Assembly (NCBI GenBank): GCA_021202845.1
Contig: JAJQCF010000008.1
Location: 1 to 64,000, forward strand
DNA: 64,000 bases
Source of the DNA: Oscillospiraceae bacterium
Lineage (GTDB): Bacteria > Bacillota > Clostridia > Oscillospirales > Oscillospiraceae
Direction: 5' to 3'
Shown piece after piece: positions 7,598-15,664 of this stretch. The first letter of the stretch is position 1, and each line of letters starts with the position of its first letter. A program made the translations under genes and the position numbers. Under the pieces are notes generated by a model. That model did not search any database. It was given only the letters and a program-made list of their open reading frames with translations, and was not told the origin of the DNA.

Positions 7598-7666
7598 GTG
7601 CTTTTTTTCTTTTTTTCAAACTTTTTTTGCGCAGGGCGCGGGATTTGGGCGCGCCCTGCGGGTGAA

Positions 7667-7918
7667 TCAGCGCTTTTGCTGTGCGCTGCGGCGGGCGGCC
7701 TCCTCAGCGGCAAGGCGCGCCTTGGCGTCCGCCACGCTCTCGCCCTCGCGGGTCAGGAACGAGCCGACAAATTTGTCGCTCACCTTTTCAAAGCCCTCCA
7801 CGGCGCCGCGCTCTATCTTCTTGTAGCCGCCGACAACGCCGCTTTCAATCTTTTTGTAGCCTTCCGTGACGCTCTCCGCTATCTTCTCGTTCGCCTGCAC
7901 GAGCTTAGACTTTTCCAT
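7667..7918 (-). CDS. Small amphipathic helical protein with 11-residue repeats
   Basis: The 83-residue protein has three consecutive 11-residue units of the form GYKKIE.G.V. (about residues 19-51), then an Ala/Arg-rich charged tail. Period-11 amphipathic helices often lie on membrane surfaces, but the function is unknown. It follows the membrane protein at 7925 by 6 bp on the same strand, so the two are probably one operon. Confidence 0.6.
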   Translation of the reverse strand: MEKSKLVQANEKIAESVTEGYKKIESGVVGGYKKIERGAVEGFEKVSDKFVGSFLTREGESVADAKARLAAEEAARRSAQQKR

Positions 7919-7924
7919 GCTTTC

Positions 7925-8293
7925 TCACTCCACGCCGCGGCAAATGGGTATCAGGGCGAGCAGCAGGAGTATGCCCACCATTCCGGCGGCGGTGCCGGGG
8001 AGAAGCATATCGTACACCATTACAAGGCACATTCCCGCGCCCAGCACCAGCGCGCCGAAGACGCCGAGGGCGACAGCGGCGGCAGCTTTTCCGTTCAGCT
8101 TTACCGCGGGCTTGCCGTCTATTTTGCGGCGGACCATCAGCATTGCCAGCAGTATGACGGCTCCCGCCGCGCCTATGACGATGCCCTGCGTAAAGGCGTT
8201 CCACTCCGGCAGCAGCGCCATGCACATTCCCAGCGCGAACAGCACGCCGCCTACAGTGCCCATAACCAAGGATACATAGTTTTTCTTCTTCAT
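7925..8293 (-). CDS. Four-helix integral membrane protein of unknown function
   Basis: The 122-residue protein has four predicted membrane segments (about 7-25, 33-50, 70-87, 95-117) and a short basic cytosolic loop between the second and third. GGAGGT lies 7-8 nt before the chosen ATG; the longer frame to 8341 lacks a site. It heads a two-gene operon with the amphipathic small protein. I recognise no catalytic motif. Confidence 0.6.
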   Translation of the reverse strand: MKKKNYVSLVMGTVGGVLFALGMCMALLPEWNAFTQGIVIGAAGAVILLAMLMVRRKIDGKPAVKLNGKAAAAVALGVFGALVLGAGMCLVMVYDMLLPGTAAGMVGILLLLALIPICRGVE

Positions 8294-8424
8294 GTCAGTG
8301 ACCTCCGTTTTTATTACGCTGTTTTCAGCTTGTGCGGTCATTTTAGCGCCGCTGTGTTTGCGAATTAACGTGAAAATGTTTGCAAAATATTAAACCTGCG
8401 CCGCCCGCGCGGCAAAATGCGCGC

Positions 8425-8453
8425 TTGTAAATTGCGGCATTATAGTGTAGAAT
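8425..8453 (+). promoter_or_regulatory. Promoter of trkAH
   Basis: TTGTAA (8425-8430) and TAGAAT (8448-8453) are spaced 17 nt, about 40 bp before trkA. Confidence 0.55.
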
Positions 8454-8494
8454 AAATCAATAACTGCAATGCTTTCTTTACGGGAGGCGGATAT

Positions 8495-9862
8495 ATGAAA
8501 ATTGTCATCATCGGCGGAGGCAAGGTCGGCTCGACTATAGCCAACCAGCTCACCCGCGAGGGGCACGACATCACAATAATTGAACAGAGCAGCTCCATTT
8601 CGGAGAGCCTTTCCGACTCGCTGGACATCATGTCCATGTGCGGCAACGGCGGCAGCTTGGACGTTATGCGCGCCGCGGGCGTGGGCGACAACGAGCTTAT
8701 CATCGCCTGCACCGCCAAGGACGAGCTGAACCTGCTCTGCTGCATGACTGCCAAGCGCCTCGGCTGCCCCAACGCCATTGCGCGCGTCCGCAACCCCGAA
8801 TACAGCGAGTTGATGTACTTCCTGCGCGACGAGCTGAACCTGTCGATGAGCATCAACCCCGAGCTGACCGCCGCGCGGGAGATATTCCGCCAGCTGGAGA
8901 TTCCCGGCGTGCTGCGGCGCGAGTCGTTCGCCAAGGGGCGCGTGGAGATTGTGGAAATTGTCCTCAAGTCCGGCGACTTGCTGGACGGCTGCGCGCTGGC
9001 GGACGTACACAAAAAGCTCAAGCGCCGCGTGCTGGTCTGCGCGGTGCAGCGCGGGGACGAGGTGTTCATCCCCGACGGCAGCTTCGTTCTGCTGGCGGGC
9101 GACAAAATCCACATCTGCGCGCCCGCGACGGAACTGGTTGGCATACTGCGCTCGCTGAACCTCAGCCGCCGCAAGGCCAAGAACGTCATTATAATCGGCG
9201 CGTCGCGCATTGCCAAGTACCTCACGAGTATGCTGCTCAAGACCGGCTCGCGCGTCAAGGTGGTGGAGATAAACCCCGCCAAGGCGGAGGAGTTCGCCGA
9301 GCAGTTCCCCGAGGCGGAGACAATCTGCGGCGACGGTTCCGGCGAGAACCTGCTGCGCAGCGAGAACGCGGAGCAAATGGACGCCGTCATCGCCCTGACA
9401 AACATAGACGAGCAGAACCTTGTGCTGGGGATGTACATGACGAGCCTCGGCGTGAAGCAGGTCATAACCAAGGTTGACCACATCGAGTTCTCCGGCATAT
9501 TCGAGGACAAGGGCATCGACCGCGTCATAAGTCCGAAAAAGCTCAGCGCTAACGAGGTCGTGCGCTACGTGCGTGCCATGCAGAACAGCGAGGGCAGCTC
9601 CGTTGTGGCGCTGCACCACTTCGTAGACGGCAAGGTAGAGGCGCTGGAGTTCAACGTCATCGACGAGACGCGCCACCGCGGAGAAATGCTGATGAACGTC
9701 CGCCTGCGCCCCGACATACTCATAGGCAGCATAAACCGCATGGGTCACATCATAATCCCCGGCGGGCGCGACACACTGGAGGCGGGCGACATCGTGGTCG
9801 TCGTCTCCCACTCGCGGCGCGTTATCCTCGACCTGAATGACATTTTTGCCGAGGAGGAATGA
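8495..9862 (+). CDS. trkA: Trk potassium transporter, NAD-binding regulatory subunit TrkA
   Basis: TrkA gates the TrkH channel from the cytoplasmic side. The 455-residue length fits the double-RCK form: two Rossmann RCK_N domains with glycine motifs GGGKVG at residues 7-12 and IIGASRIA near 230, each followed by an RCK_C domain. Acidic residues that hold the NAD ribose follow each fold. GGGAGG lies about 8 nt before the ATG. trkH begins 6 bp after the stop, giving a complete two-gene potassium system. Confidence 0.93.
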   Translation: MKIVIIGGGKVGSTIANQLTREGHDITIIEQSSSISESLSDSLDIMSMCGNGGSLDVMRAAGVGDNELIIACTAKDELNLLCCMTAKRLGCPNAIARVRNPEYSELMYFLRDELNLSMSINPELTAAREIFRQLEIPGVLRRESFAKGRVEIVEIVLKSGDLLDGCALADVHKKLKRRVLVCAVQRGDEVFIPDGSFVLLAGDKIHICAPATELVGILRSLNLSRRKAKNVIIIGASRIAKYLTSMLLKTGSRVKVVEINPAKAEEFAEQFPEAETICGDGSGENLLRSENAEQMDAVIALTNIDEQNLVLGMYMTSLGVKQVITKVDHIEFSGIFEDKGIDRVISPKKLSANEVVRYVRAMQNSEGSSVVALHHFVDGKVEALEFNVIDETRHRGEMLMNVRLRPDILIGSINRMGHIIIPGGRDTLEAGDIVVVVSHSRRVILDLNDIFAEEE

Positions 9863-9868
9863 CGCTGC

Positions 9869-11311
9869 ATGAACGGTCGCATGATATGCAACATTCTGGG
9901 AATGGCAATGCTGGCGGAGGGCGCGTTCATGCTCCCCGCGCTGGCGATTTCCCTGTTCTGCGGCGAGGGAGCCGCGGCGCGGGCGTTTGCCGTCACCGTG
10001 GCGCTGCTGCTGGCGCTGGGGCTGCCCGCCGTGCGGCTCAAGGCGCGGCGGCGCGACCTCTACGCGCGCAGCGGCCTTGCGGCAACGGGGCTGACGTGGA
10101 TTGTGCTCTCGTTTTTCGGCGCGCTGCCGTTCTGGTTCAGCGGCGCGATAGACAGCTTCGCCGGCTGCCTGTTTGAGACGGCCTCCGGCTTTTCCACCAC
10201 CGGCGCGACCATTCTGACGGACATAGAGGCGCTGCCCATGGGGCTGCTCTACTGGCGCAGCTTCACCAACTGGCTGGGCGGCATGGGCGTGCTGGTGTTC
10301 CTGCTGGTGCTGAGCCCTTTGGCCGACCGCAACAGCGGCGGCAGCATGTACCTCCTGCGCGCGGAGAGCCCGGGCATACACGCCTCCAAGCTCGTACCGC
10401 GCATGAACCGCAGCGCGTCTATTCTATATATGATATACACCGCGCTGACCGTGCTGGAGTTTGTGCTTTTGCTCTGCGGGCGCGTGCCGGTGTTCAACGC
10501 CGTGACGCTCGCGTTCAGCACCGCCGGCACGGGCGGCTTCGCGGTGACTAATGATTCTCTGGCCTCCTACAGCCCCTACGTCCAGTGGGTCGTGGCGGCG
10601 TTCATGTTCCTCTTCGGCGTGAACTTCAACATCTACTTCCTGCTGCTGGTGCGTCAGGTGCGCAAGGCGGCGAAGAATACGGAGCTGCGCGTCTATGTCT
10701 GCATAACGCTCATCGCGGCGGCGGTCATATTCGGCAGCACATGGGGCAGCTATTCCGGTGTGGAGGAGAGCGCGCGCACGGCGCTGTTTCAGGTGGCGTC
10801 CATACTCAGCACCACGGGCTTTTCCACGGTGGACTTCAGCGCGTGGCCGGAGCTGTCGCGCACCGTTATGCTGCTTTTGATGTTCGTCGGCGGCTGCGCG
10901 GGCAGCACGGCGGGCGGCGCGAAGGTTGTGCGCATACAGCTGATGTTCAAGGCGGCGCGGCGCTCCATTTACCGCACGTTCCACCCCAACGCCGTGCGGC
11001 TGATTCACTCTGACGGCGAGATAGTGGACCGCGAGACGGTCAGCTCGGTGTGCGAATGGTTTTTGCTGTACTTTATAATAATAGCGGCCTCGGCGCTGCT
11101 CATCTCCGCGGACGGCCTGAGCATGGAGACGAACATCACCGCCGCCATATCCTGCATAAACAACATCGGCCCCGCCTTCGGCTCCGCGGCGCAGAACTAT
11201 GCCTGCTACTCCGGCTTCTCGCAAATAATCCTCAGCCTCGCCATGCTCATAGGCCGACTGGAAATCTACCCGATATTAGTGCTGTTCCTGCCGGCGATGT
11301 ATAAGAAATGA
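9869..11311 (+). CDS. trkH: Trk potassium transporter, channel subunit TrkH
   Basis: The 480-residue membrane protein has the four-fold pore architecture of the SKT superfamily. The pore-loop glycines are visible in FETASGFSTTGAT, FSTAGTGGF, ASILSTTGFST and AISCINNIGPAFG. It carries K+ across the membrane together with TrkA, encoded immediately upstream; the GAGGAGGAA at the end of trkA supplies the ribosome binding site. A hairpin terminator follows. Confidence 0.93.
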   Translation: MNGRMICNILGMAMLAEGAFMLPALAISLFCGEGAAARAFAVTVALLLALGLPAVRLKARRRDLYARSGLAATGLTWIVLSFFGALPFWFSGAIDSFAGCLFETASGFSTTGATILTDIEALPMGLLYWRSFTNWLGGMGVLVFLLVLSPLADRNSGGSMYLLRAESPGIHASKLVPRMNRSASILYMIYTALTVLEFVLLLCGRVPVFNAVTLAFSTAGTGGFAVTNDSLASYSPYVQWVVAAFMFLFGVNFNIYFLLLVRQVRKAAKNTELRVYVCITLIAAAVIFGSTWGSYSGVEESARTALFQVASILSTTGFSTVDFSAWPELSRTVMLLLMFVGGCAGSTAGGAKVVRIQLMFKAARRSIYRTFHPNAVRLIHSDGEIVDRETVSSVCEWFLLYFIIIAASALLISADGLSMETNITAAISCINNIGPAFGSAAQNYACYSGFSQIILSLAMLIGRLEIYPILVLFLPAMYKK

Positions 11312-11331
11312 AACAGTTATCATATGATAAA

Positions 11332-11369
11332 AGCAGCCGTACCCACGCGGGTCGGCTGCTGAAATTTTG
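11332..11369 (+). terminator. Terminator after trkH
   Basis: AGCAGCCG (11332-11339) pairs with CGGCTGCT (11353-11360), followed by a T-rich tail. A perfect TTATCATATGATAA palindrome lies just before it. Confidence 0.65.
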
Positions 11370-11429
11370 CCTTTTGTTATAAAAATAAGGCTTGCAATAT
11401 GTGTTGGAATGAGTTGGTATATAGTTGCC

Positions 11430-11525
11430 AAGACAAATCAAAGGCAGGCTATGAGGTGTTGCAGCACCTCATAACCCAATGCAGGAGACGTATCCTCCCA
11501 CACGGCAGCCCAACCTTGCTGCGCC
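11430..11525 (-). ncRNA. Candidate small RNA between trkH and the stalk protein
   Basis: A good minus-strand promoter (11532-11560) would start a transcript near 11525. It contains hairpins CAGC/GCTG and GGAG/CTCC and ends at the 9-bp stem TATGAGGTG/CACCTCATA (11450-11473). A 31-codon frame beginning with the ATG inside the -10 box would be untranslatable from this start. Identity unknown. Confidence 0.35.
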
Positions 11526-11531
11526 TTGTCC

Positions 11532-11560
11532 ATTATATACACGATAACCCCTTTTATCAA
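11532..11560 (-). promoter_or_regulatory. Promoter of the candidate small RNA
   Basis: On the minus strand TTGATA (11555-11560) and TATAAT (11532-11537) are 17 nt apart. Confidence 0.55.
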
Positions 11561-11600
11561 GTATAAAAAATGCGACAGACATACAGAGCAGCTTACTTTC

Positions 11601-11635
11601 CGGCGGCGTGGGGACGAAAACCCTGCGCCGTTTTT
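11601..11635 (+). terminator. Hairpin with T-run upstream of the stalk protein gene
   Basis: CGGCGGCGTGGGG pairs with CCCTGCGCCG (one bulge), followed by TTTTT. It would stop plus-strand transcripts entering from the left and could act as an attenuator for the gene at 11730. Confidence 0.5.
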
Positions 11636-11645
11636 GACTTGTCTT

Positions 11646-11695
11646 GACGCCTAAGCCTTGGGGTTCGCATATCAAAAACCCCAAGGTGAGGCGTC
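11646..11695 (+). repeat. Long hairpin in front of the stalk protein ribosome binding site
   Basis: GACGCCT and CCTTGGGGTT pair with AACCCCAAGG and AGGCGTC, 17 base pairs with a small internal loop and no T-run after it. It ends 20 bp before the ribosome binding site, so it could control or insulate translation. Confidence 0.6.
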
Positions 11696-11729
11696 AGGCG
11701 AAGTAAAAAGAAGAAAGGAAAAACTCTGT

Positions 11730-12443
11730 ATGAAAAACAAACGCTTTCAAAAACTGGGTTGGATTCTCTCCGGCGCGCTCATTGCCTCGCTGATGTTCAG
11801 CCTCGCCTCGCCCGCCCTCGCCGCTCTGGCCGGCAAAACCATCGAGGTCTACTCGGGCGTCAACATCTATATTGACGACGTAAAGCTGACGCCGACAGAC
11901 GCAAACGGCGACCCCGTGGACGTGTTCATCTATAACGGCACAACCTACCTCCCCGTCCGCGCCGTAAGTGAGGCGCTGAACCAGAACGTAGAGTGGGACG
12001 GCGACACACAGAGCGTGTTTGTCGGAAAACACGAAGCAGACAGAACGCCGGTTATGTCTCTTGATAAGCTGGATTATTTTTATGCGAGCGAACTGGGAGC
12101 ACTTAGCTCAAAATCTGTAACAGACAATTTGGGAAATACACATGATACTATGGAAATTTACTGTCGTGGCTATAATTGTAGCTTGACATATTTGCTTAAT
12201 GGGCAATATTCCGGATTGACAGGAGTATTCTTTTTAGACTATGACAAGCGCAGTATTACATATACCCGCACTTTAACAATCTATGGTGACGGAAATGAAC
12301 TTTGGTCGGGAAGCGTAACCGCGGGAGTAGAGCCGCTCGACATTGATGTTGATTTGACAGGGGCATTAGAAATGCAAATAGCGGTAACTGGTGGAAGTTC
12401 TAATACACATGCCTATTTGGGAGACACCATGCTCTACAGCTAA
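11730..12443 (+). CDS. Exported stalk-domain protein with C-terminal NPCBM-like domain
   Basis: Residues 1-32 are a Sec signal peptide. Residues about 36-100 match the copper amine oxidase N-terminal-like stalk domain common in Firmicutes surface proteins (IDDVKLTPTDANG ... NGTTYLPVRAVSEALN). Residues about 112-237 resemble an NPCBM/NEW2 carbohydrate-associated module. The start at 11730 has AAAGG upstream and removes a non-conserved extension. Base composition changes within the gene: the first 330 bp are GC-rich like the neighbours, the rest clearly AT-rich, suggesting that the NPCBM part was acquired or replaced. Cell-surface glycan binding is the likely role. Confidence 0.65.
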   Translation: MKNKRFQKLGWILSGALIASLMFSLASPALAALAGKTIEVYSGVNIYIDDVKLTPTDANGDPVDVFIYNGTTYLPVRAVSEALNQNVEWDGDTQSVFVGKHEADRTPVMSLDKLDYFYASELGALSSKSVTDNLGNTHDTMEIYCRGYNCSLTYLLNGQYSGLTGVFFLDYDKRSITYTRTLTIYGDGNELWSGSVTAGVEPLDIDVDLTGALEMQIAVTGGSSNTHAYLGDTMLYS

Positions 12444-12477
12444 GGCAGCTGCATCCGTGTTCGGCACCCAACAAGAA

Positions 12478-12513
12478 GCGCTGCCTCGAACGGCCAACCG
12501 CCCGAGGCAGCGC
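12478..12513. repeat. Inverted repeat after the stalk protein gene
   Basis: GCGCTGCCTCG (12478-12488) is matched by CGAGGCAGCGC (12503-12513). Without a clear T-run on either strand, it may be a weak terminator. From there to 12654 I see no supportable gene. Confidence 0.5.
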
Positions 12514-12654
12514 AAAAGGGCTATAGCCGGATAACATTTTCATTGGCAAAATGAAAAAAGTATCAAATCCAGCAGTCGTGTTTCCGCCGCTGCCAATGTT
12601 GCAAATGCCTTTATAAATTTTGCTGAACATATGTAATTCCTCATTCTATTGAAA

Positions 12655-12700
12655 TAAAAAATCCGAACCCATTACCCACTCGGATAATTCGGTTCGGATT
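12655..12700 (-). terminator. Terminator of tRNA-Pro
   Basis: On the minus strand AATCCGAACC and GGTTCGGATT form a 10-bp stem followed by TTTTTTA. Confidence 0.8.
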
Positions 12701-12709
12701 ATTTTGGTT

Positions 12710-12785
12710 TGGTCCGAGTGACAGGATTCGAACCTGCGGCATCCTGCTCCCAAAGCAGGCGCGCTACCAACTGCGCTACACCCGG
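12710..12785 (-). tRNA. tRNA-Pro (anticodon TGG)
   Basis: Acceptor CCGGGTG/CACTCGG, anticodon stem CCTGC/GCAGG with loop TTTGGGA (TGG), T-loop TTCGAAT, and encoded CCA. Confidence 0.95.
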
Positions 12786-12796
12786 CCATCCTGAAT

Positions 12797-12825
12797 ATCA
12801 TAGCACAACGGCCCTGGTTTAGCAA
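12797..12825 (-). promoter_or_regulatory. Promoter of tRNA-Pro
   Basis: On the minus strand TTGCTA (12820-12825) and TATGAT (12797-12802) are 17 nt apart. Confidence 0.65.
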
Positions 12826-12939
12826 GCAAAAAATCATCATTTGCAGCCCTCCCGCCGCCGCGTGAATGTGAAATCGTCAAGAAATTTCATCTCTGTCTTC
12901 GGATTTTTCAAAAAAACTCCGAAATATTTCATCAAAGTA

Positions 12940-12968
12940 TTGAAATGGCGGAGGTTTTTAATTATAAT
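12940..12968 (+). promoter_or_regulatory. Promoter of asnS
   Basis: TTGAAA (12940-12945) and TATAAT (12963-12968) are 17 nt apart, about 37 bp before the start codon. Confidence 0.75.
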
Positions 12969-13004
12969 CTATGCGGAAAGACATTTTTATGAGGAGTTTT
13001 CAAT

Positions 13005-14399
13005 ATGAAACGTACAAGAGCGGCGGAGATTTACGCCGATGCTGCGGCCTTTGGCGGCCGCGAGATTACCGTTTGCGGCTGGGCGCGCACCATCCGCGAC
13101 ATGAAAAACTTCGGCTTCATCGAGCTGAACGACGGCTCCTGCTTCAAGAGTGTGCAGGTCGTCATGGACAGGGCCGCGCTGCCCAACTATGATGAGATTG
13201 CCTCCCAGAACGTGGGCGCGGCGCTCATCTGCACGGGTACGCTCGTGCTCACGCCAGAGGCCAAGCAGCCATTTGAGCTGAAAGCGCGCGAAATCGCGGT
13301 CGAGGGCGCTTCCACGCCGGACTACCCGCTGCAAAAAAAGCGCCACAGTCTGGAGTTCCTGCGCACCGTGCAGCACCTGCGCCCGCGCACGAACCTGTTC
13401 AATGCGGTGTTCCGCGTGCGCTCCGCCACCGCGCAGGCCATACACGAGTTCTTCCGTTCGCGCGGCTTCGTCTATGTCCACACGCCGATAATCACCGGCT
13501 CGGACTGCGAGGGCGCGGGCGAGATGTTCCGCGTAACGAGCCTCGACCTCAATAACCTCCCCCTCACCCCCGACGGTAAGGTGGACGACAGCAAGGACTT
13601 CTTTGGCAAGGTGACGAACCTGACCGTCTCCGGCCAGCTCAACTGCGAAAACTTCGCGCTGGCTTTCGGCGACGTTTACACCTTCGGCCCCACGTTCCGC
13701 GCCGAGAACTCCAACACCCAGCGCCACGCGGCGGAGTTCTGGATGATTGAGCCGGAGCTGGCTTTTGCCGACCTTGACGACGATATAGAGTGCATGGAGG
13801 CGATGGTGAAGTACATCATCACCTACGTGCTGAAAAACTGCCCGCAGGAGATGGAATTTTTCAACTCCTTTGTGGACAAGGGACTGCTGGCGCGGCTGGA
13901 CAACGTGGTGTCCAACGAGTTCGCCCGCGTGACCTACACTGAGGCTGTGGACATCCTGCAAAAATCCGGCCACAAGTTTGACTTCCCCGTTGAGTGGGGC
14001 ATCGACCTGCAGACCGAGCACGAACGCTACCTGACAGAAGAAGTTTTCAAGCGCCCCGTGTTCGTGACCGACTACCCCAAGGAGATAAAGGCGTTCTATA
14101 TGCGCGCCAACGACGACGGCAAGACCGTTGCCGCCTGCGACTGCCTTGTGCCGGGAATAGGCGAGATTATAGGCGGCAGCCAGCGCGAGGAACGGCTTGA
14201 TGTGCTGACCGCGCGCATGGCCGAACTGGGTCTGAAGGAGAGCGACTACTGGTGGTACCTCGACCTGCGCCGCTACGGCTCCTGCCGTCACGCGGGCTTC
14301 GGCCTCGGCTTCGAGCGTATGGTGATGTACCTCACGGGCGTGAGCAACATCCGCGACGTGGAGCTACACCCCCGCACCGTCGGCAACGCGGACTTTTAA
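13005..14399 (+). CDS. asnS: Asparaginyl-tRNA synthetase
   Basis: The enzyme charges tRNA-Asn with asparagine using ATP. The 464-residue protein has the N-terminal OB anticodon-binding fold ([22 protein letters not shown]), class II motif 2 ([21 protein letters not shown]) and motif 3 ([15 protein letters not shown]). The length and the HAAEFWM signature separate it from aspartyl-tRNA synthetases. GAGGAG lies 8 nt before the ATG. It is a single-gene transcript with its own promoter and terminator. Confidence 0.95.
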   Translation: MKRTRAAEIYADAAAFGGREITVCGWARTIRDMKNFGFIELNDGSCFKSVQVVMDRAALPNYDEIASQNVGAALICTGTLVLTPEAKQPFELKAREIAVEGASTPDYPLQKKRHSLEFLRTVQHLRPRTNLFNAVFRVRSATAQAIHEFFRSRGFVYVHTPIITGSDCEGAGEMFRVTSLDLNNLPLTPDGKVDDSKDFFGKVTNLTVSGQLNCENFALAFGDVYTFGPTFRAENSNTQRHAAEFWMIEPELAFADLDDDIECMEAMVKYIITYVLKNCPQEMEFFNSFVDKGLLARLDNVVSNEFARVTYTEAVDILQKSGHKFDFPVEWGIDLQTEHERYLTEEVFKRPVFVTDYPKEIKAFYMRANDDGKTVAACDCLVPGIGEIIGGSQREERLDVLTARMAELGLKESDYWWYLDLRRYGSCRHAGFGLGFERMVMYLTGVSNIRDVELHPRTVGNADF

Positions 14400-14423
14400 G
14401 CCTGAGCTTTGCCCGAAAAACAG

Positions 14424-14468
14424 CGCTGCCTCCCGCGGCTTGGAACTGCGGGAGGCGGCGTTTGTGCT
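14424..14468 (+). terminator. Terminator after asnS
   Basis: CGCTGCCTCCCGC pairs with GCGGGAGGCGGCG (one G-T pair), then TTTGTGCTTTT. Confidence 0.75.
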
Positions 14469-14588
14469 TTTATGAGTCACACATCCATGATGCAGGAGCC
14501 TTTTTCAATGACAATAATCTCCGCGCTGTCGTCCATGCGGCGCGCCCTTGTGGCGGCGGAGGCCCCGCGGCGACGCCGCCTATTAATC

Positions 14589-15083
14589 TCATTCGTCCTC
14601 CAGCAGCATCTCGCAGGTCACCCTGACCGCGGCGGCCACGACCTCCGCGCACTTTTCGGCATGGCCGGGCAAGTTCCCGAATTCCTCGTGCTGCACGGGG
14701 TCTGTGAACACATAGCGGCGGCCGAACACCTTTTCGTGCAGTTCCGGACACATTATTGTGCCCATTGCCGCGAGAAAGCGGTCGCGGAACTCAACAAACT
14801 TTTCGCAGCCGCGCTCAATCAGCTCCGGCTCGGTTTTTTCCTCCTCCATAGTGGAGTTGTACTTCATGCCCACGGCGAGCAGCCCCGCGCAGTAAGCCCC
14901 GCAGGAGCCGCTGCCAGCGCCGCAGCCTCCCGCCAGCGACAGCGAGGCCGTCACTAACTCTTCGGGTATAAAGTCGAACACCTGCTTGAGCCCATACATG
15001 GCGCTGCGCGCGCAGATGTCATCCCGAATCTGCGCCTCCACCGCCGCACTGACGGCCTTTTCGATTTTTTCTTCTTTTGTCAT
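14589..15083 (-). CDS. C-GCAxxG-C-C family redox/metal-binding protein
   Basis: The 164-residue protein has the family's conserved cysteines: GGCGAGSGSCGAYCAG (about residues 52-67) and later RGC, IMCPEL and EKC sites. The family is common in anaerobes and often found near redox proteins; a cytosolic metal or Fe-S role is suspected but unproven. It is a lone gene converging on asnS. The start has the AT-rich leader expected before the SRP RNA promoter on the other strand. Confidence 0.75.
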   Translation of the reverse strand: MTKEEKIEKAVSAAVEAQIRDDICARSAMYGLKQVFDFIPEELVTASLSLAGGCGAGSGSCGAYCAGLLAVGMKYNSTMEEEKTEPELIERGCEKFVEFRDRFLAAMGTIMCPELHEKVFGRRYVFTDPVQHEEFGNLPGHAEKCAEVVAAAVRVTCEMLLEDE

Positions 15084-15303
15084 GGGTGCGTTGCCTCCCG
15101 TGTTTTTGTGTGGTTTTTTGCGGATTGGGTTATGCCTATGTAATCGGCATATTTACGATTTTCAATGCTATTTTACCTGCTCGGTACGCCGTTTTCAACA
15201 ATTTACGCAGCAAATAATACTTTGTCCGCCGGCAAAAATAATTTGTACCCTCCGCGGGAATACTGTTTTCACACGAAAAATTGCGAAAGCGCGGATTTTG
15301 GGC

Positions 15304-15332
15304 TTGATAATATTTTCGGTTTGTTGTAAAAT
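15304..15332 (+). promoter_or_regulatory. Promoter of the SRP RNA
   Basis: TTGATA (15304-15309) and TAAAAT (15327-15332) are 17 nt apart. The 200 bp between the C-GCAxxG gene and this promoter hold nothing else recognisable. Confidence 0.75.
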
Positions 15333-15340
15333 AACATAGC

Positions 15341-15640
15341 GGTCTTTGGCAAGGCTGCACTAGTCGGGGAGCCAGCGGTGCCCTGTAACCTGCAATCCGC
15401 TGCAGCAGGGATGAATTCCCGGATTAGGGTAAAATGATGTGCCGCAGACCTTGGTAAGCGGCGTTGACGCTTCGGTCTTGCGCAACGGAGCCCCGTGAAC
15501 CATGTCAGGCGGGGAACCGAGCAGCATTAAGCGGACCGCTCTGTGTGCCGTGAGGTCGCCGGAGCCGAGTCGGCTGCCATTGTAACGGGCAGGTCATTTT
15601 ATTCGACGACGGGTGTGCAGTCTTGCCAAGGGCCGTGATT
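15341..15640 (+). ncRNA. ffs: Signal recognition particle RNA, large Firmicutes type
   Basis: The 5' segment TTGGCAAGGCTGCAC pairs with GTGCAGTCTTGCCAA at the 3' end, closing a molecule of about 290 nt. The universally conserved domain IV is present: GTGAACCATGTCAGG, then GGAACCGAGCAGCA, the Ffh-binding loops. The size implies an Alu domain, as in Bacillus and clostridia. A T6 run at 15639-15644 ends it. The location immediately before dnaX is the usual Firmicutes arrangement. Confidence 0.93.
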
Positions 15641-15664
15641 TTTTCACCTGAAGGGGTCGGGAAA

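Noticed and set aside
8390-10381. 663-codon open frame on the minus strand
   Set aside because: It lies antisense to trkA and the start of trkH, is composed of His/Ala/Arg/Gln runs typical of shadow frames in GC-rich genes, and has no ribosome binding site.
11469-11684. 71-codon minus-strand frame before the stalk gene
   Set aside because: It crosses two hairpins and the candidate small-RNA promoter and has no plausible start signal.
12400-12630. 76-codon minus-strand frame with a weak ribosome binding site after the stalk gene
   Set aside because: It runs through the inverted repeat at 12478-12513 and into the stalk gene's coding end; composition and lack of family resemblance argue against a gene.
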